Part shown: one piece after another, positions 1 through 9,784 of the stretch
How positions within the stretch are numbered: the first letter of the stretch is position 1
Layout of the letters: the number at the start of each line of letters is the position of its first letter
From: Pseudomonas oryzihabitans NBRC 102199
Lineage (GTDB): Bacteria > Pseudomonadota > Gammaproteobacteria > Pseudomonadales > Pseudomonadaceae
DNA length: 64,000 nt
NCBI RefSeq assembly: GCF_000730625.1
Contig: NZ_BBIT01000002.1
Span: 496,001 to 560,000, forward strand
Direction: 5' to 3'
Program-made: the position numbers and the translations under genes
The notes under the pieces: generated by a model
Database searches by the model: none
What the model was told of the DNA's origin: nothing
What the model saw: only the letters and a program-made list of their open reading frames with translations

Positions 1-263
1 ACCGGCCGGGTGCCGCGGGCGGCGGCCCCTACCGCCGCGCCGACGTAGCCGATCTCCGACAGCGGGGTGTCCAGCACCCGGCCGGGAAACTTGTGGTAGA
101 GGCCCTTGGTGACCCCGAGCACGCCACCCCAGGCGTCCTGTTCGCCGGGCGCGCCGGCGCCGCCGGCGTTGTCCTCGCCCATGAGGAAGACGGTGGGGTC
201 GCGGCGCATCTCCTGTTCCAGGGCTTCGTTGATGGCTTGCTGGTAGCTGATCTTTCTGGCCAT
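1..263 (-). CDS. acoB: Acetoin dehydrogenase E1 component beta subunit, partial
   Basis: N-terminal 87 residues of a thiamine-pyrophosphate-dependent 2-oxo acid/acetoin dehydrogenase E1 beta chain; the rest lies beyond the window edge. The protein opens MARKISYQQAINEALEQEM and continues with FLMGEDNAGG, the usual start of AcoB/PdhB-type subunits. With AcoA it forms the E1 enzyme that cleaves acetoin, passing the acetyl group to a lipoyl E2 (AcoC, expected to follow) and releasing acetaldehyde. It is the third gene of acoX-acoA-acoB, 25 bases after acoA. Its ribosome-binding site AAGGAG is overlapped by the CA motif AACAACAA, so Crc/Hfq repression of translation is likely. Family identity is firm; acetoin specificity rests on acoX and acoR next door. 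Confidence 0.9.
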   Translation of the reverse strand, partial: MARKISYQQAINEALEQEMRRDPTVFLMGEDNAGGAGAPGEQDAWGGVLGVTKGLYHKFPGRVLDTPLSEIGYVGAAVGAAARGTRP

Positions 264-274
264 GGTGGCGCTCC

Positions 275-282
275 TTGTTGTT
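275..282 (-). promoter_or_regulatory. CA motif (Crc/Hfq target) at acoB ribosome-binding site
   Basis: Minus strand reads AAAACAACAAGGAG; AACAACAA matches AANAAYAA and overlaps the Shine-Dalgarno sequence of acoB. In Pseudomonas this motif recruits Hfq/Crc to block translation when preferred carbon sources are present. Confidence 0.75.
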
Positions 283-288
283 TTCCGA

Positions 289-1266
289 TCAGGCGTAGGT
301 GACGTAGACGTCGGTGAGCAGGTCTTCCGGGCCAGGCTTGGGATCGGCTTTGGCCTTGCGCACGGCGTCCTCGATGAGCTGCTCCACCTCCTGGTCGATG
401 CTGTCGAGCAGGGCGGGTTGCAGCTGGCCGGAGCGCGTCACCCGCTCGCGGAATTGCATGAGGCAGTCGCGCTGTTCGCGGGCCTGCTTGACCTCGTTGG
501 GATCGCGATAGGTCTGGGCGTCGCCCTCGAAGTGGCCGAAGTAGCGGGTGAACTTCACCTCGATCAGCGAGGGGCCTTCGCCGGCCCGGGCGCGGGCCAC
601 GGCGGCCGCGGCGGCTTCGTGGACGGCGAAGAAGTCGAAGCCGTCCACCGTCACCCCGGGCATGCCGAAGCCGGCGGCGCGGTCGGCGATGTGGTCGCAG
701 GCCACCGACCAGTTGGAGGCGGTGGCCTCGGCATAGCCGTTGTTCTCGGCGACGAAGATGCAGGGGAGATTCCACACCGAGGCCAGGTTCATGGCCTCGA
801 ACACCGCGCCCTCGTTGGAGCCGCCGTCACCGAAGAAGGCCACGGCCACGGCGTCGCTGCCCTTGAGCTTGGCCGCCAGGGCGGCGCCGGCGGCCAGGGG
901 CGCGCCGGCGCCGACGATGCCATTGGCCCCGAGCATGCCCTTTTCCAGATCGGCGATGTGCATGGAGCCGCCCTTGCCCTGGCAGACCCCGGTCTTCTTG
1001 CCGTAGATCTCGGCCATCATGCCGTAGACGTCCACGCCCTTGGCGATGCAGTGGCCATGGCCCCGGTGGGTGGAGGCGATGCTGTCCTCGTGACCCAGGT
1101 GGGCCATGACGCCGGCGGCCGAGGCTTCCTCACCGGCATAGAGGTGGACGAAGCCGGGAATCTCGCCGGTGGCGAATTCCACGTGCAGCCGCTCCTCGAA
1201 GGCGCGGATGGTGCGCATCACCCGGTAGGCATGGCTCAGTTGGTCGACGCTTGGGGTCTCGCTCAT
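289..1266 (-). CDS. acoA: Acetoin dehydrogenase E1 component alpha subunit
   Basis: 325-residue TPP-dependent E1 alpha subunit. The TPP/Mg-binding signature is seen as FFGDGGSNEG followed by NNGYA in the second third of the chain, and the N-terminal half has the family's FEERLHVEFATGEIPGFVHL and the HRGHGHCIAKG stretch. It pairs with AcoB to decarboxylate/cleave acetoin (2,3-butanediol breakdown) in the cytoplasm. The length is normal for AcoA and shorter than typical pyruvate dehydrogenase alpha chains with extensions. It follows acoX almost directly; the acoX stop codon lies inside the CA motif that separates GGAG from the acoA ATG. Branched-chain oxo acid dehydrogenase is the main alternative, made unlikely by acoX and acoR. 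Confidence 0.92.
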   Translation of the reverse strand: MSETPSVDQLSHAYRVMRTIRAFEERLHVEFATGEIPGFVHLYAGEEASAAGVMAHLGHEDSIASTHRGHGHCIAKGVDVYGMMAEIYGKKTGVCQGKGGSMHIADLEKGMLGANGIVGAGAPLAAGAALAAKLKGSDAVAVAFFGDGGSNEGAVFEAMNLASVWNLPCIFVAENNGYAEATASNWSVACDHIADRAAGFGMPGVTVDGFDFFAVHEAAAAAVARARAGEGPSLIEVKFTRYFGHFEGDAQTYRDPNEVKQAREQRDCLMQFRERVTRSGQLQPALLDSIDQEVEQLIEDAVRKAKADPKPGPEDLLTDVYVTYA

Positions 1267-1267
1267 C

Positions 1268-1275
1268 TTATTGTT
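1268..1275 (-). promoter_or_regulatory. CA motif between ribosome-binding site and start of acoA
   Basis: Minus strand GGAGAACAATAAGATG: AACAATAA fits AANAAYAA and lies exactly between the Shine-Dalgarno GGAG and the acoA ATG. The last bases of the motif also form the TAA stop of acoX. Confidence 0.65.
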
Positions 1276-2317
1276 CTCCAGGATTGCCGAGGGCCGACGC
1301 GGGCCGGCGGCGGACCAGCAGGCGCTGCTGCGCCGCCAGTTCCAGCACCCGCTCCACGTCGATGCTCAGGGGGCCGTCGAGGTCCAGCGTCACCTGCGGA
1401 CGCGCCTCGGGGCCGAATTCGATTTCGCGCTCGCCATCCAGCGCCAGGGTGCCGGCGGCCAGCGACAGGGTGCGCGGCTCGCCCGGCAAGAGCAGGCCGC
1501 TGGCGGCGATACCGGCCTGGGCCAGCACGCCGGGGGCGAGGGGGACGGTCAGTTGCGCCGGCGCCTCGGGCTCCAGCCGCACCCAGCCGCCATGGGGGGC
1601 GCTGCGGGCGACCGGATGCCAGAGGCCGCAGAGGGCCGACAGGCCGATGGCCCAAGGCTCGGCGAAGGTGGTGAAGACCTCGGCCAGATCCTCCACCCGG
1701 GTCACCGCCCGGGCGCCGAGATAGGCCTGGCGACAGACCGCCACGTCCACCAGCGCCCAGTCACGGATGCCGCGCTCCGGCACCTCCACCCGCAGTCGCT
1801 TGTTGCGCCGCAGCGCCAGCGCCGGATCGACCCGACCACTCGCCACCAGGCCGCCGGCCAGGCCCGCGCTGGTGGCCTCGCGCAATTCGGGAAAGGCGTT
1901 GTTGGTGCCGGTGGAAAGGGTCAAGAGCGGCAGGTCGCCCACCTCGGCGGCCACCGCCTTGTGGGTGCCGTCGCCGCCGAGCACGGCGATCACCGCCGCG
2001 CCCTGGGCCAGCAACAGCCGCGCGGCGCGGCGGGTGTCGTCCACGGTCTGGGTCAGCGGCAGATTAAGAAACACCAGCTCCGGCCAGCGCTGCTCGCGGG
2101 CCTGGCGACTGCCGCTGGCCTTGAGCACGGCGGCGGCGATACCGGTCATGTCCGGCGGCAGGAGCACCCGCTCCACCCCGGTGGCACCAAAGGCCGCCAG
2201 CAGGCGCATCACCACCCCGGCCTTGTCGGTGCTGGAGGTTAGGGCGGCATTGCCGGTCAGCCGGCGCAGGTCGCGCCCCGAGGCGGGGTTGGGCAGGATG
2301 CCGACGGTTATGGGCAT
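1268..2317 (-). CDS. acoX: AcoX, ATP-NAD kinase-like protein of acetoin operon
   Basis: 349-residue protein of the AcoX family, related to the diacylglycerol/NAD kinase fold. The N-terminus GILPNPASGRDLRRL and the central VIAVLGGDGTHKAV (the GGDGT nucleotide-binding motif) and LSTGTNNAFP are clear. AcoX is a constant companion of acetoin dehydrogenase operons, but its reaction is not established; it is dispensable in some hosts. It is the first gene of acoXAB, about 113 bases downstream of a sigma-54 promoter and divergent from acoR. No CA motif is seen at its start, so catabolite control is exerted on the later genes acoA and acoB. Confidence 0.9.
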   Translation of the reverse strand: MPITVGILPNPASGRDLRRLTGNAALTSSTDKAGVVMRLLAAFGATGVERVLLPPDMTGIAAAVLKASGSRQAREQRWPELVFLNLPLTQTVDDTRRAARLLLAQGAAVIAVLGGDGTHKAVAAEVGDLPLLTLSTGTNNAFPELREATSAGLAGGLVASGRVDPALALRRNKRLRVEVPERGIRDWALVDVAVCRQAYLGARAVTRVEDLAEVFTTFAEPWAIGLSALCGLWHPVARSAPHGGWVRLEPEAPAQLTVPLAPGVLAQAGIAASGLLLPGEPRTLSLAAGTLALDGEREIEFGPEARPQVTLDLDGPLSIDVERVLELAAQQRLLVRRRPASALGNPGEQ

Positions 2318-2429
2318 GGCTGACTCCCGAGGCCTGGACCGTCGGTCAGGGCAGCCGTGCGGCGATGCCGGGGTGCGCTCATGGGTCTGGCCCTCTTGTC
2401 GTTGTCTTGGGAGCGTCGCAGAGCCCTGA

Positions 2430-2444
2430 GCAAGGCGGGTGCCA
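2430..2444 (-). promoter_or_regulatory. Sigma-54 (-24/-12) promoter of acoXAB
   Basis: Minus strand TGGCACCCGCCTTGC, i.e. TGGCAC-N5-TTGC, a full match to the RpoN consensus including the invariant GG and GC. It points towards acoX, with transcription expected to start near 2418-2420. It fits the sigma-54 activator AcoR encoded divergently. Confidence 0.85.
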
Positions 2445-2531
2445 GATCGCTATAGTTTCGCTGCAGGCCAGGCTGGGTGCGGCTTTGTGGGGGGATGGCA
2501 AGGTCCGGCGGGACGGGCGCTTTGCGCCGGG

Positions 2532-2581
2532 GCGTCTCAGGGCTGCGACGGCAGGGCGAGACGCTGAGACGATTCGTCTCA
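2532..2581. promoter_or_regulatory. Candidate AcoR upstream activating sites
   Basis: A perfect 17-base palindrome TGAGACGATTCGTCTCA lies at 2565-2581 and a second dyad, GCGTCTC (2532-2538) with GAGACGC (2558-2564), overlaps its flank. That gives four GAGACG/CGTCTC half-sites 90-140 bases upstream of the -24 element, the usual distance for sigma-54 enhancer sites. A fifth GAGACG is at 2674-2679 over the acoR ribosome-binding site. Assignment to AcoR is inference from position. Confidence 0.65.
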
Positions 2582-2682
2582 CGGCGCGGCGGACTTGAAG
2601 GCCGGGGCCAGGGGGCGCTAAATGAAGGGCAGAACAATGACCGGCCTTCCATGCCATGACCGGAATTCAGGGAGAGACGCCC

Positions 2683-4566
<1,884 letters not shown>

Positions 4567-4738
4567 GGCGTTCCGCCGAACGGTCATGGCCAGCAGGGGC
4601 TGCCCTGGCACGGTGGTTACCGCAGACAACCGAAACGGCGGGCGTCGGCAACGCTGGCCCCGGTCGTCTCGCTGCGGGACGTCAGCGCGGTCGCCGAGGA
4701 GTCACACCTCAGACACAGACCCTGAGGAAACCTCCCTG

Positions 4739-5710
4739 ATGCGTACCCTGCCGCTGTTGCTTGCCCTGCCTGCCGCCCTGGCGCTGCTGAATCGCACCTC
4801 GTCCCGGCGTTCGCCGCAGATCGATCACCATCAGCTGAATGGCCGGACTATCGTCGTGACCGGCGCCTCCAGTGGCGTCGGCCGCGGCGTGGCCCTGGCG
4901 CTGGCCCGGCACGGTGCCAACCTGGTGCTGGCCGCGCGGAGGAGCGAGGCGCTGGAAGCCCTGGCGGTCGAGGTCCAGGCCTTGGGCGTGGCAGCCCTGG
5001 CAGTGCCCACCGATGTGGCCGACGTGGCGCAGATGACCGCCCTGGCCGAGCAGGCCGAGCAGCGCTTCGGCCGTATCGATGGCTGGATCAACAATGCCGG
5101 CGTGGTCGCGGTCGGGCGTTTCGAAGAGGTGCCCCTGGAAGACCACCTGCGCCTGCTGGATACCAATGTGAAGGGGGTGGTGATCGGCAGCCACCTGGCC
5201 CTGCAGCGCTTCCGTCGCCAGGGCTACGGCCGGCTGGTCAACGTCGCTTCGGTGGATGGCGAGATCCCCCACGCCTACCAGGCGTCCTACTCGGCATCCA
5301 AGGCCGCGGTGCTCAGTCTCGGCCGGGTGCTGCAGCAGGAATTGCGCCGTGGACGCCAGCCGAACATCCAGTTGTCGACGGTGCTGCCCTGGGCGCTGGA
5401 TACGCCGATCTGGGGCCATGCCGCCACCTACACCGGCCACCGCGCCGACCTGCCCACCAAGGACTCGCCGGACAAGGCGGTGCAGGCCATCGTCGGCGCG
5501 CTGCTGCAGCCGCAAAAGGAGATCACCGTGGGCTACAAGGCCAAGCTGGCCTACTGGGGGCATCGCCTGGCGCCGGAGCTCAACGAGCGCTTCACCGCGG
5601 CCGCGGTCCAGCGCGCCGAGATCGACTGGAATCCGGCCAAGGCCGCCACCTCGGGCAATCTGCAGCAGCCCGATCAGGCGGGACGGACGATCAGGGGTTC
5701 GAATTTCTAA
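4739..5710 (+). CDS. Short-chain dehydrogenase/reductase with N-terminal membrane segment
   Basis: 323 residues. A hydrophobic N-terminus (LPLLLALPAALALL, residues 4-17) precedes a classical SDR domain: NAD(P)-binding TGASSGVGRG near residue 40, NNAG, the catalytic serine region NVASVDG and YSASKAA (Tyr/Lys). The C-terminus extends about 60 residues past the usual SDR core. It probably oxidises or reduces a lipid-like or alcohol substrate at the inner membrane; the substrate is not evident. It lies 172 bases downstream of acoR, and a butanediol/acetoin reductase role is conceivable, but those enzymes normally lack a membrane segment. The start is supported by a GAGGAAA site about 10 bases upstream. 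Confidence 0.85.
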   Translation: MRTLPLLLALPAALALLNRTSSRRSPQIDHHQLNGRTIVVTGASSGVGRGVALALARHGANLVLAARRSEALEALAVEVQALGVAALAVPTDVADVAQMTALAEQAEQRFGRIDGWINNAGVVAVGRFEEVPLEDHLRLLDTNVKGVVIGSHLALQRFRRQGYGRLVNVASVDGEIPHAYQASYSASKAAVLSLGRVLQQELRRGRQPNIQLSTVLPWALDTPIWGHAATYTGHRADLPTKDSPDKAVQAIVGALLQPQKEITVGYKAKLAYWGHRLAPELNERFTAAAVQRAEIDWNPAKAATSGNLQQPDQAGRTIRGSNF

Positions 5711-5726
5711 GGCATGGACGTCCCAG

Positions 5727-6179
5727 CTAGTGCCAAGACGCGCTATCTGCCCCGGTACGCGCTTCGGGACCGGTGATGGTCAGCGAGGGTAGCGCGCCAG
5801 GGTATAGGGCGGTCTGGAGTGTCTGGGCCAGGATGGCCCGGGTGCAGAGCAGGGCGGTCGGAGCAGCGCCTTGCAGGCGGATGGCGAGCTCGGCCCAGCA
5901 CAGGATGGCTGCCGGATCGAGCTCCAGGCAGGGCAGCAGGGGCAACCCCTCCGCCAGCATGATCTGACTGTGAGCCTGCAAGTCGGCGATTGGCGGCTCC
6001 CCGGCGGTGACCAGCAGGATTCGCCGATGCCCGAGCACGATCAGCCGCTGGGTGGCCAGCGCGATGCACTGGCCGTGCGCCTCGGCGGAGCGGCAGTGGT
6101 CAAGGTCGTTAGCCAGCGCCAGCCTTTGCGATGGCGTGGCGAAAGGATCGAGCGGACGGATGGCGGGACGAGTATCCAT
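5727..6179 (-). CDS. Hypothetical protein, possible LacI-type ligand-domain remnant
   Basis: 150-residue open frame, convergent with the preceding SDR gene. I do not recognise it securely. The stretch LGHRRILLVTAGEPPIADL and the later PTALLCTRAILAQTLQTAL resemble the two hallmark segments of LacI/GalR sugar-binding domains (usually LGHRRIALI and PTAVFCxNDxxAxG), but there is no helix-turn-helix and the domain would be far shorter than the normal 270 residues. It could be a decayed regulator, a short orphan domain or a chance reading frame. The ATG at 6179 has only a weak GAGG upstream. Confidence 0.4.
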   Translation of the reverse strand: MDTRPAIRPLDPFATPSQRLALANDLDHCRSAEAHGQCIALATQRLIVLGHRRILLVTAGEPPIADLQAHSQIMLAEGLPLLPCLELDPAAILCWAELAIRLQGAAPTALLCTRAILAQTLQTALYPGALPSLTITGPEARTGADSASWH

Positions 6180-6390
6180 GGATGGGCCTCTGCCACGGCG
6201 TGGTGGTCAAGAGGTCCAGCGTGCCGGTAGTGGATGGCAGCTTCGTGACAGCCTCGCATCCGTTGATGCCCCCGTGCCCAAGTGAACGGAGGGCACTTCC
6301 CGTCGGCGGACAGGTCCCGAGTAGAGGCCTTGCGTTCTCCACCGAGGCGGCTAGCCTGAACAGGGTGACGTTCCTCCGGGAGCCCTGCTG

Positions 6391-6672
6391 ATGGACAGGT
6401 TGCATGAACGCTTGGCCCAACTCGATCCGCCCGTGCGCCACGAGCTGGAGCGGCGTAGCGACGGCTTGCTGATCACCCTCATCGAGGCCGATCACAATGT
6501 GCGGGTGTCGCGCCTGCTGAAGGCGGACGACATGCGTGAGGTGGAACAGGTCAATCTGATCCTGCTGCACGCCATCAACGAACTCAGACGCAAGGGTGCC
6601 CAAGTGCCCCTCGACAAGGATACCGTTCTGCTGACGCGGCTGCCCTGCGCGGGGGTCGGTACTCCGGGTTGA
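6391..6672 (+). CDS. Small hypothetical protein
   Basis: 93 residues, mostly charged and predicted helical (RLHERLAQLDPPVRHELERR, then DDMREVEQVNLILLHAINELRRKG). No signal peptide or membrane segment is visible. A GGGAG ribosome-binding site sits about 9 bases before the ATG, and base composition is like neighbouring genes, so it is likely expressed. The family is not recognised. It stands alone, convergent with the AtuA-like operon, with 9 bases between the two stop codons. Confidence 0.55.
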   Translation: MDRLHERLAQLDPPVRHELERRSDGLLITLIEADHNVRVSRLLKADDMREVEQVNLILLHAINELRRKGAQVPLDKDTVLLTRLPCAGVGTPG

Positions 6673-6681
6673 GCGGCGTTT

Positions 6682-6996
6682 CTAGTCCTCCAGCTCCAGA
6701 TCCAGCAGCGCCGCACCCAGGCCCTTGCCGTGGGCGTCCAGCGCCAGCGAGCGGGTGACGCCGCCGCGCAGGGCACCGGGCAGCACGAAGTTCAGCGCGC
6801 CCAGGGCCGGCAATTCGTAGCGGCGCACCGGCGCGGCATCGGCCGGGCGACTGTCGGCGAACCAGGCGGCGACCCGTTCCGCGGTAAGCGCCTGGCGCAG
6901 GAGTTCGAAGTCTTCGTGGCGATAGGCGATCACCGCCATGTTCGAAATGTCCCCCTTGTCGCCGGTACGGACGTGGGCGATCTCGCGCAATTTCAT
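6682..6996 (-). CDS. AtuA-like small subunit / C-terminal domain protein
   Basis: 104-residue protein starting MKLREIAHVRTGDKGDISNMAV, the recognisable signature (RxGDKG) of the AtuA-like C-terminal domain that accompanies DUF1446 proteins, either fused or as a separate gene. The start ATG overlaps the stop of the larger AtuA-like gene by four bases (ATGA), indicating translational coupling and a probable 1:1 complex. The reaction is unknown; the named relative AtuA belongs to acyclic terpene utilisation. A start further upstream at 7044 would read through the end of the neighbouring gene and is not supported. Confidence 0.82.
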   Translation of the reverse strand: MKLREIAHVRTGDKGDISNMAVIAYRHEDFELLRQALTAERVAAWFADSRPADAAPVRRYELPALGALNFVLPGALRGGVTRSLALDAHGKGLGAALLDLELED

Positions 6997-8345
6997 GGCA
7001 GCGTCTCCAGCTCCAGGGTAGGGGTGACGGCCGCACGCGGCCACAGCAGCGAGGCCACGGCGATCACCTCGCGGACCGCCTTGGTGGCGCCGCCGCCGCC
7101 GGCCGGACCATTGGTGTACAGGGTTTCCACCTCGTTGCCGATCTGCACCGCCGCCGCCCGGTTGGTGCAGCGGCCGACGACGCGCAGGCGCACCTCCCAG
7201 GGTTCGCCGCTGGCCCGGGCCGCTAAGGTGGCGCCGTGCAGGGCGTCGCAGCCGATCAGTTCGCAGCGCAGCTCTTCCACCGGTACCCCACAGAGTTGCA
7301 GGCGTTCGCGCACCACGTCAGCCGCCAGCCTGGCCCGGCCCACGGCGCCCGGGCCGGCGTAGGAGATCTGGCCTTCGCCATGCCAGCCGTCGCGATAGCC
7401 CACCGAGACCTTGAGCTGTTCCGGGCGCGGCTTGCCCCAGGCCCCGCTGACCGCGACCCGGTCGGGTGCGGACTGCTCCAGGGCGACGCCGGAAAAGTCG
7501 GCGGTCACGTCCGGCGTCAGGTAGGCCGCCGGGTCGTGGACCTCATAAAGCAATTGTTCGGTGCAGGTCGCCGGGGTCACGCAGCCGCCGGAGCCGGCGA
7601 CCTTGGTCAGGGTCGCCTGGCCGTCGGCGTCCACCTCGGCCAGGGGAAAGCCCAGACGGGCGAGGTCGGGGACGTCCTTGTAGCCGGGATCGGCGAAGTA
7701 GCCGCCGGTGACCTGGCCGGCGCATTCCAGCAGATGGCCGACCAGGGTGCCGCGTCCGCGACGCTCCCAGTCATCTGCCGCCCAGCCGAATTCATGCACC
7801 AGCGGCGCCAGGAACAGCGAGGGATCGGCCACCCGCCCGGTGATGATGACATCGGCGTCCGCCTGCAGGGCCTGGACGATGCCTTCCACGCCCAGGTAGG
7901 CGTTGGCCGAGATCAATCGGTCGCCCAGTTCGGCCAGGGTCTGGCCGTTGTCCAGCCGGGCGTCGGCGGGCAACTGGGCCAGCACGTCGTCGCCGGCCAC
8001 GGCGGCGATCTTCAGACCGGTTACGCCCAGCTCCCGCGCCAGGGCCGCGACCTTGCGCGCCGCGGCGGAGGGATGGGCGGCGCCCATGTTGGTGACTACC
8101 CGCAGGCGCGGCCGTCCGGCCTTATTCAGCAGCGGCAGGATACGGCGCATCCTGGCTTCCAGCAGCGGATCGAAACCGGCCTCGGGATCGGCCAGCCGCG
8201 CCTGTTGCGCCAGGGCGATGGTGCGTTCGGCCAGGCATTCGAAGACCAGGTAGTCGAGCCGGCCATGCTCGGCCAGTTCCACGGCGGGTTCGATGCGATC
8301 GCCGGAATAGCCGGCGCCGCAGCCGATGCGAAGAAGACGGCTCAT
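6993..8345 (-). CDS. AtuA/DUF1446 family protein, large subunit
   Basis: 450-residue member of the acyclic terpene utilisation AtuA-like family (DUF1446). Family hallmarks: IGCGAGYSGDRIEPAVELAE at the N-terminus, LDYLVFECLAERT, VVTNMGAAHP and VIITGRVADPSLFLAPL. Catalysis is not established for this family; members sit in operons for branched or tricarboxylic-type organic acids and acyl-CoA metabolism. Here the gene is squeezed between a CitMHS transporter (no gap) and the small AtuA-like subunit (four-base overlap). The transporter suggests that a di- or tricarboxylate taken up by CitMHS is what this pair acts on; that is inference. No carboxylase, acyl-CoA dehydrogenase or CoA ligase of a true atu cluster is nearby. 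Confidence 0.85.
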   Translation of the reverse strand: MSRLLRIGCGAGYSGDRIEPAVELAEHGRLDYLVFECLAERTIALAQQARLADPEAGFDPLLEARMRRILPLLNKAGRPRLRVVTNMGAAHPSAAARKVAALARELGVTGLKIAAVAGDDVLAQLPADARLDNGQTLAELGDRLISANAYLGVEGIVQALQADADVIITGRVADPSLFLAPLVHEFGWAADDWERRGRGTLVGHLLECAGQVTGGYFADPGYKDVPDLARLGFPLAEVDADGQATLTKVAGSGGCVTPATCTEQLLYEVHDPAAYLTPDVTADFSGVALEQSAPDRVAVSGAWGKPRPEQLKVSVGYRDGWHGEGQISYAGPGAVGRARLAADVVRERLQLCGVPVEELRCELIGCDALHGATLAARASGEPWEVRLRVVGRCTNRAAAVQIGNEVETLYTNGPAGGGGATKAVREVIAVASLLWPRAAVTPTLELETLP

Positions 8346-9656
8346 CTAGAAGACTCCCAGGAGCAGGGCGGTCAGGGTCATCAGTACCGAGGCCGCGAAC
8401 AGGAAGGGGATGGTGAAGCGCTGATGATCGGCCAGGTCCAGCTTGCACAGGCCCACCAGCAGGAAGGTCGCCGGGGTCAGGGGGCTGACCGGGAAGCCGG
8501 TGGTGTGCACCCCGAGCAGCGAGGCCTGGGCCACCTGCACCGGATCGATCCCCAGGTTGCGGCCGACCTCGGCGATTACCGGCATGACGCCGAAGTAGAA
8601 GGAATCCGGATCGAACAGGAGGCTCAGCGGCATGGAGAGGAAACCCACCACCGCCGGGATCAGCTGGCCGTGCCCGGCCGGGATGCCGGCCACCGCCACC
8701 TGGGCCATGGCCTTGAGCATGCCGCTGCCCTGCATGATGCCGGTGAAGACCCCGGCGGCGAAGAGGATGCTGGCCATGGTCAGGGCGGTCTTGGCGTGGG
8801 CGTCGATGCGCGCCTTCTGGGCGTCCACCGAGGGGTAGTTCAGGCACAGCGCGGCCACGGTGCCGAGCATGAACATCACCACCGGATCGACCCAGCCGGC
8901 GATCATCACGCCCATCACCACCAGGGTCAGCAGCAGGTTGATCCAGAAGCGCTGCGGGCGACGCAGGGCACGCTCGGCCTCGCTGAGCACCCGTTCCGGC
9001 GCGGCACCGGCGCCACCGCCGGCCAGCCAGGGCGCCTGGCCGGCCAGGGTCAGGCGCTTCTCCTCGCGCCGCCCGAGCCACCAGGCGCTGGCGAAGACGA
9101 AGGCCAGGCCCACCAGCTGCACCGGGATCAAAGGCTGGAACAGATCGGCCACCGGCACGTGCAGGGCGGCCGACGAGCGCAGCACCGGCCCGGTCCAGGG
9201 CAGGAAGTTGACCCCGGCGGCCATGGCGGCCACGCAGGCGAGGATGCGCCGGTCCAGGCCCAGGCGGGTATAGAGCGGCAGCATGGCGGGAATGGTCACC
9301 AGGAAGGTCACCGCGCCGGAGCCGTCCAGGTGCACCAGCAGGGCGAGCAGGGCGCTGCCGCAGACGATGCGCGTCGGCCGGGTGCCGACGGTGCGCAGGA
9401 TGCGGTCGATGATGGGATCGAGCATCCCGGCGTCGGTCATGATGCCGAAGAACAGGATGGCGAAGACGAACATGCCGATCACCGGGGCGACGCCCTTGAT
9501 GCCGGCGATGATGAAGGCGCTGGTGCCCAGGCCGAAGCCACCGATCAGGGCCGCGGCGATGGGGATGACGATCAGGGCGACCAGGGGCGAGACGCGTTTG
9601 CTCATGACCGCGACGAGCAACGCGAGAATGGTGACGACACCGAGCAGGGCGAGCAT
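8346..9656 (-). CDS. CitMHS family carboxylate-metal:proton symporter
   Basis: 436-residue polytopic inner-membrane transporter of the CitMHS family, which imports citrate or related tricarboxylates complexed with a divalent metal, driven by protons. The N-terminus MLALLGVVTILALLVAVM begins the first of about 11-12 hydrophobic segments; family stretches such as HLDGSGAVTFLVTIPAMLPLY and LSLLFDPDSFYFGVMPV are present. The ATG at 9656 is chosen because it starts exactly at the first membrane segment; an upstream reading frame to 9875 adds low-complexity sequence. It is first in an operon with the AtuA-like pair and is divergent from a LysR regulator. A CA motif lies 48 bases upstream. Confidence 0.9.
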   Translation of the reverse strand: MLALLGVVTILALLVAVMSKRVSPLVALIVIPIAAALIGGFGLGTSAFIIAGIKGVAPVIGMFVFAILFFGIMTDAGMLDPIIDRILRTVGTRPTRIVCGSALLALLVHLDGSGAVTFLVTIPAMLPLYTRLGLDRRILACVAAMAAGVNFLPWTGPVLRSSAALHVPVADLFQPLIPVQLVGLAFVFASAWWLGRREEKRLTLAGQAPWLAGGGAGAAPERVLSEAERALRRPQRFWINLLLTLVVMGVMIAGWVDPVVMFMLGTVAALCLNYPSVDAQKARIDAHAKTALTMASILFAAGVFTGIMQGSGMLKAMAQVAVAGIPAGHGQLIPAVVGFLSMPLSLLFDPDSFYFGVMPVIAEVGRNLGIDPVQVAQASLLGVHTTGFPVSPLTPATFLLVGLCKLDLADHQRFTIPFLFAASVLMTLTALLLGVF

Positions 9657-9703
9657 GGCGGACTCCTTGGACCGTGGCGCGGCAGGCGGGCGCACGGGAG
9701 GTT

Positions 9704-9711
9704 TTGTTGTT
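9704..9711 (-). promoter_or_regulatory. CA motif upstream of CitMHS transporter gene
   Basis: Minus strand CACAACAACAAAACC contains AACAACAA (AANAAYAA), 48 bases before the transporter start codon, in the presumed leader. Confidence 0.55.
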
Positions 9712-9775
9712 GTGGGTCCAGTATTCGAAGACGTCCGATGTCCTGTAAATTGGAATCTTCCGAAGCAGCGTTCAG

Positions 9776-9783
9776 AAAAACAA
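9776..9783 (+). promoter_or_regulatory. CA motif abutting start of LysR gene
   Basis: AAAAACAA fits AANAAYAA and ends one base before the ATG at 9785, so Hfq/Crc binding there would cover the start codon of the regulator as well. Confidence 0.5.
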
Positions 9784-9784
9784 A

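Noticed and set aside
262-1674. Long plus-strand open frame opposite acoA and acoX
   Set aside because: Mirror of genuine genes in GC-rich DNA; low-complexity, His/Gly/Ala-rich protein with no family features. The same holds for many long frames opposite atu, gud, kdp and acnB genes.
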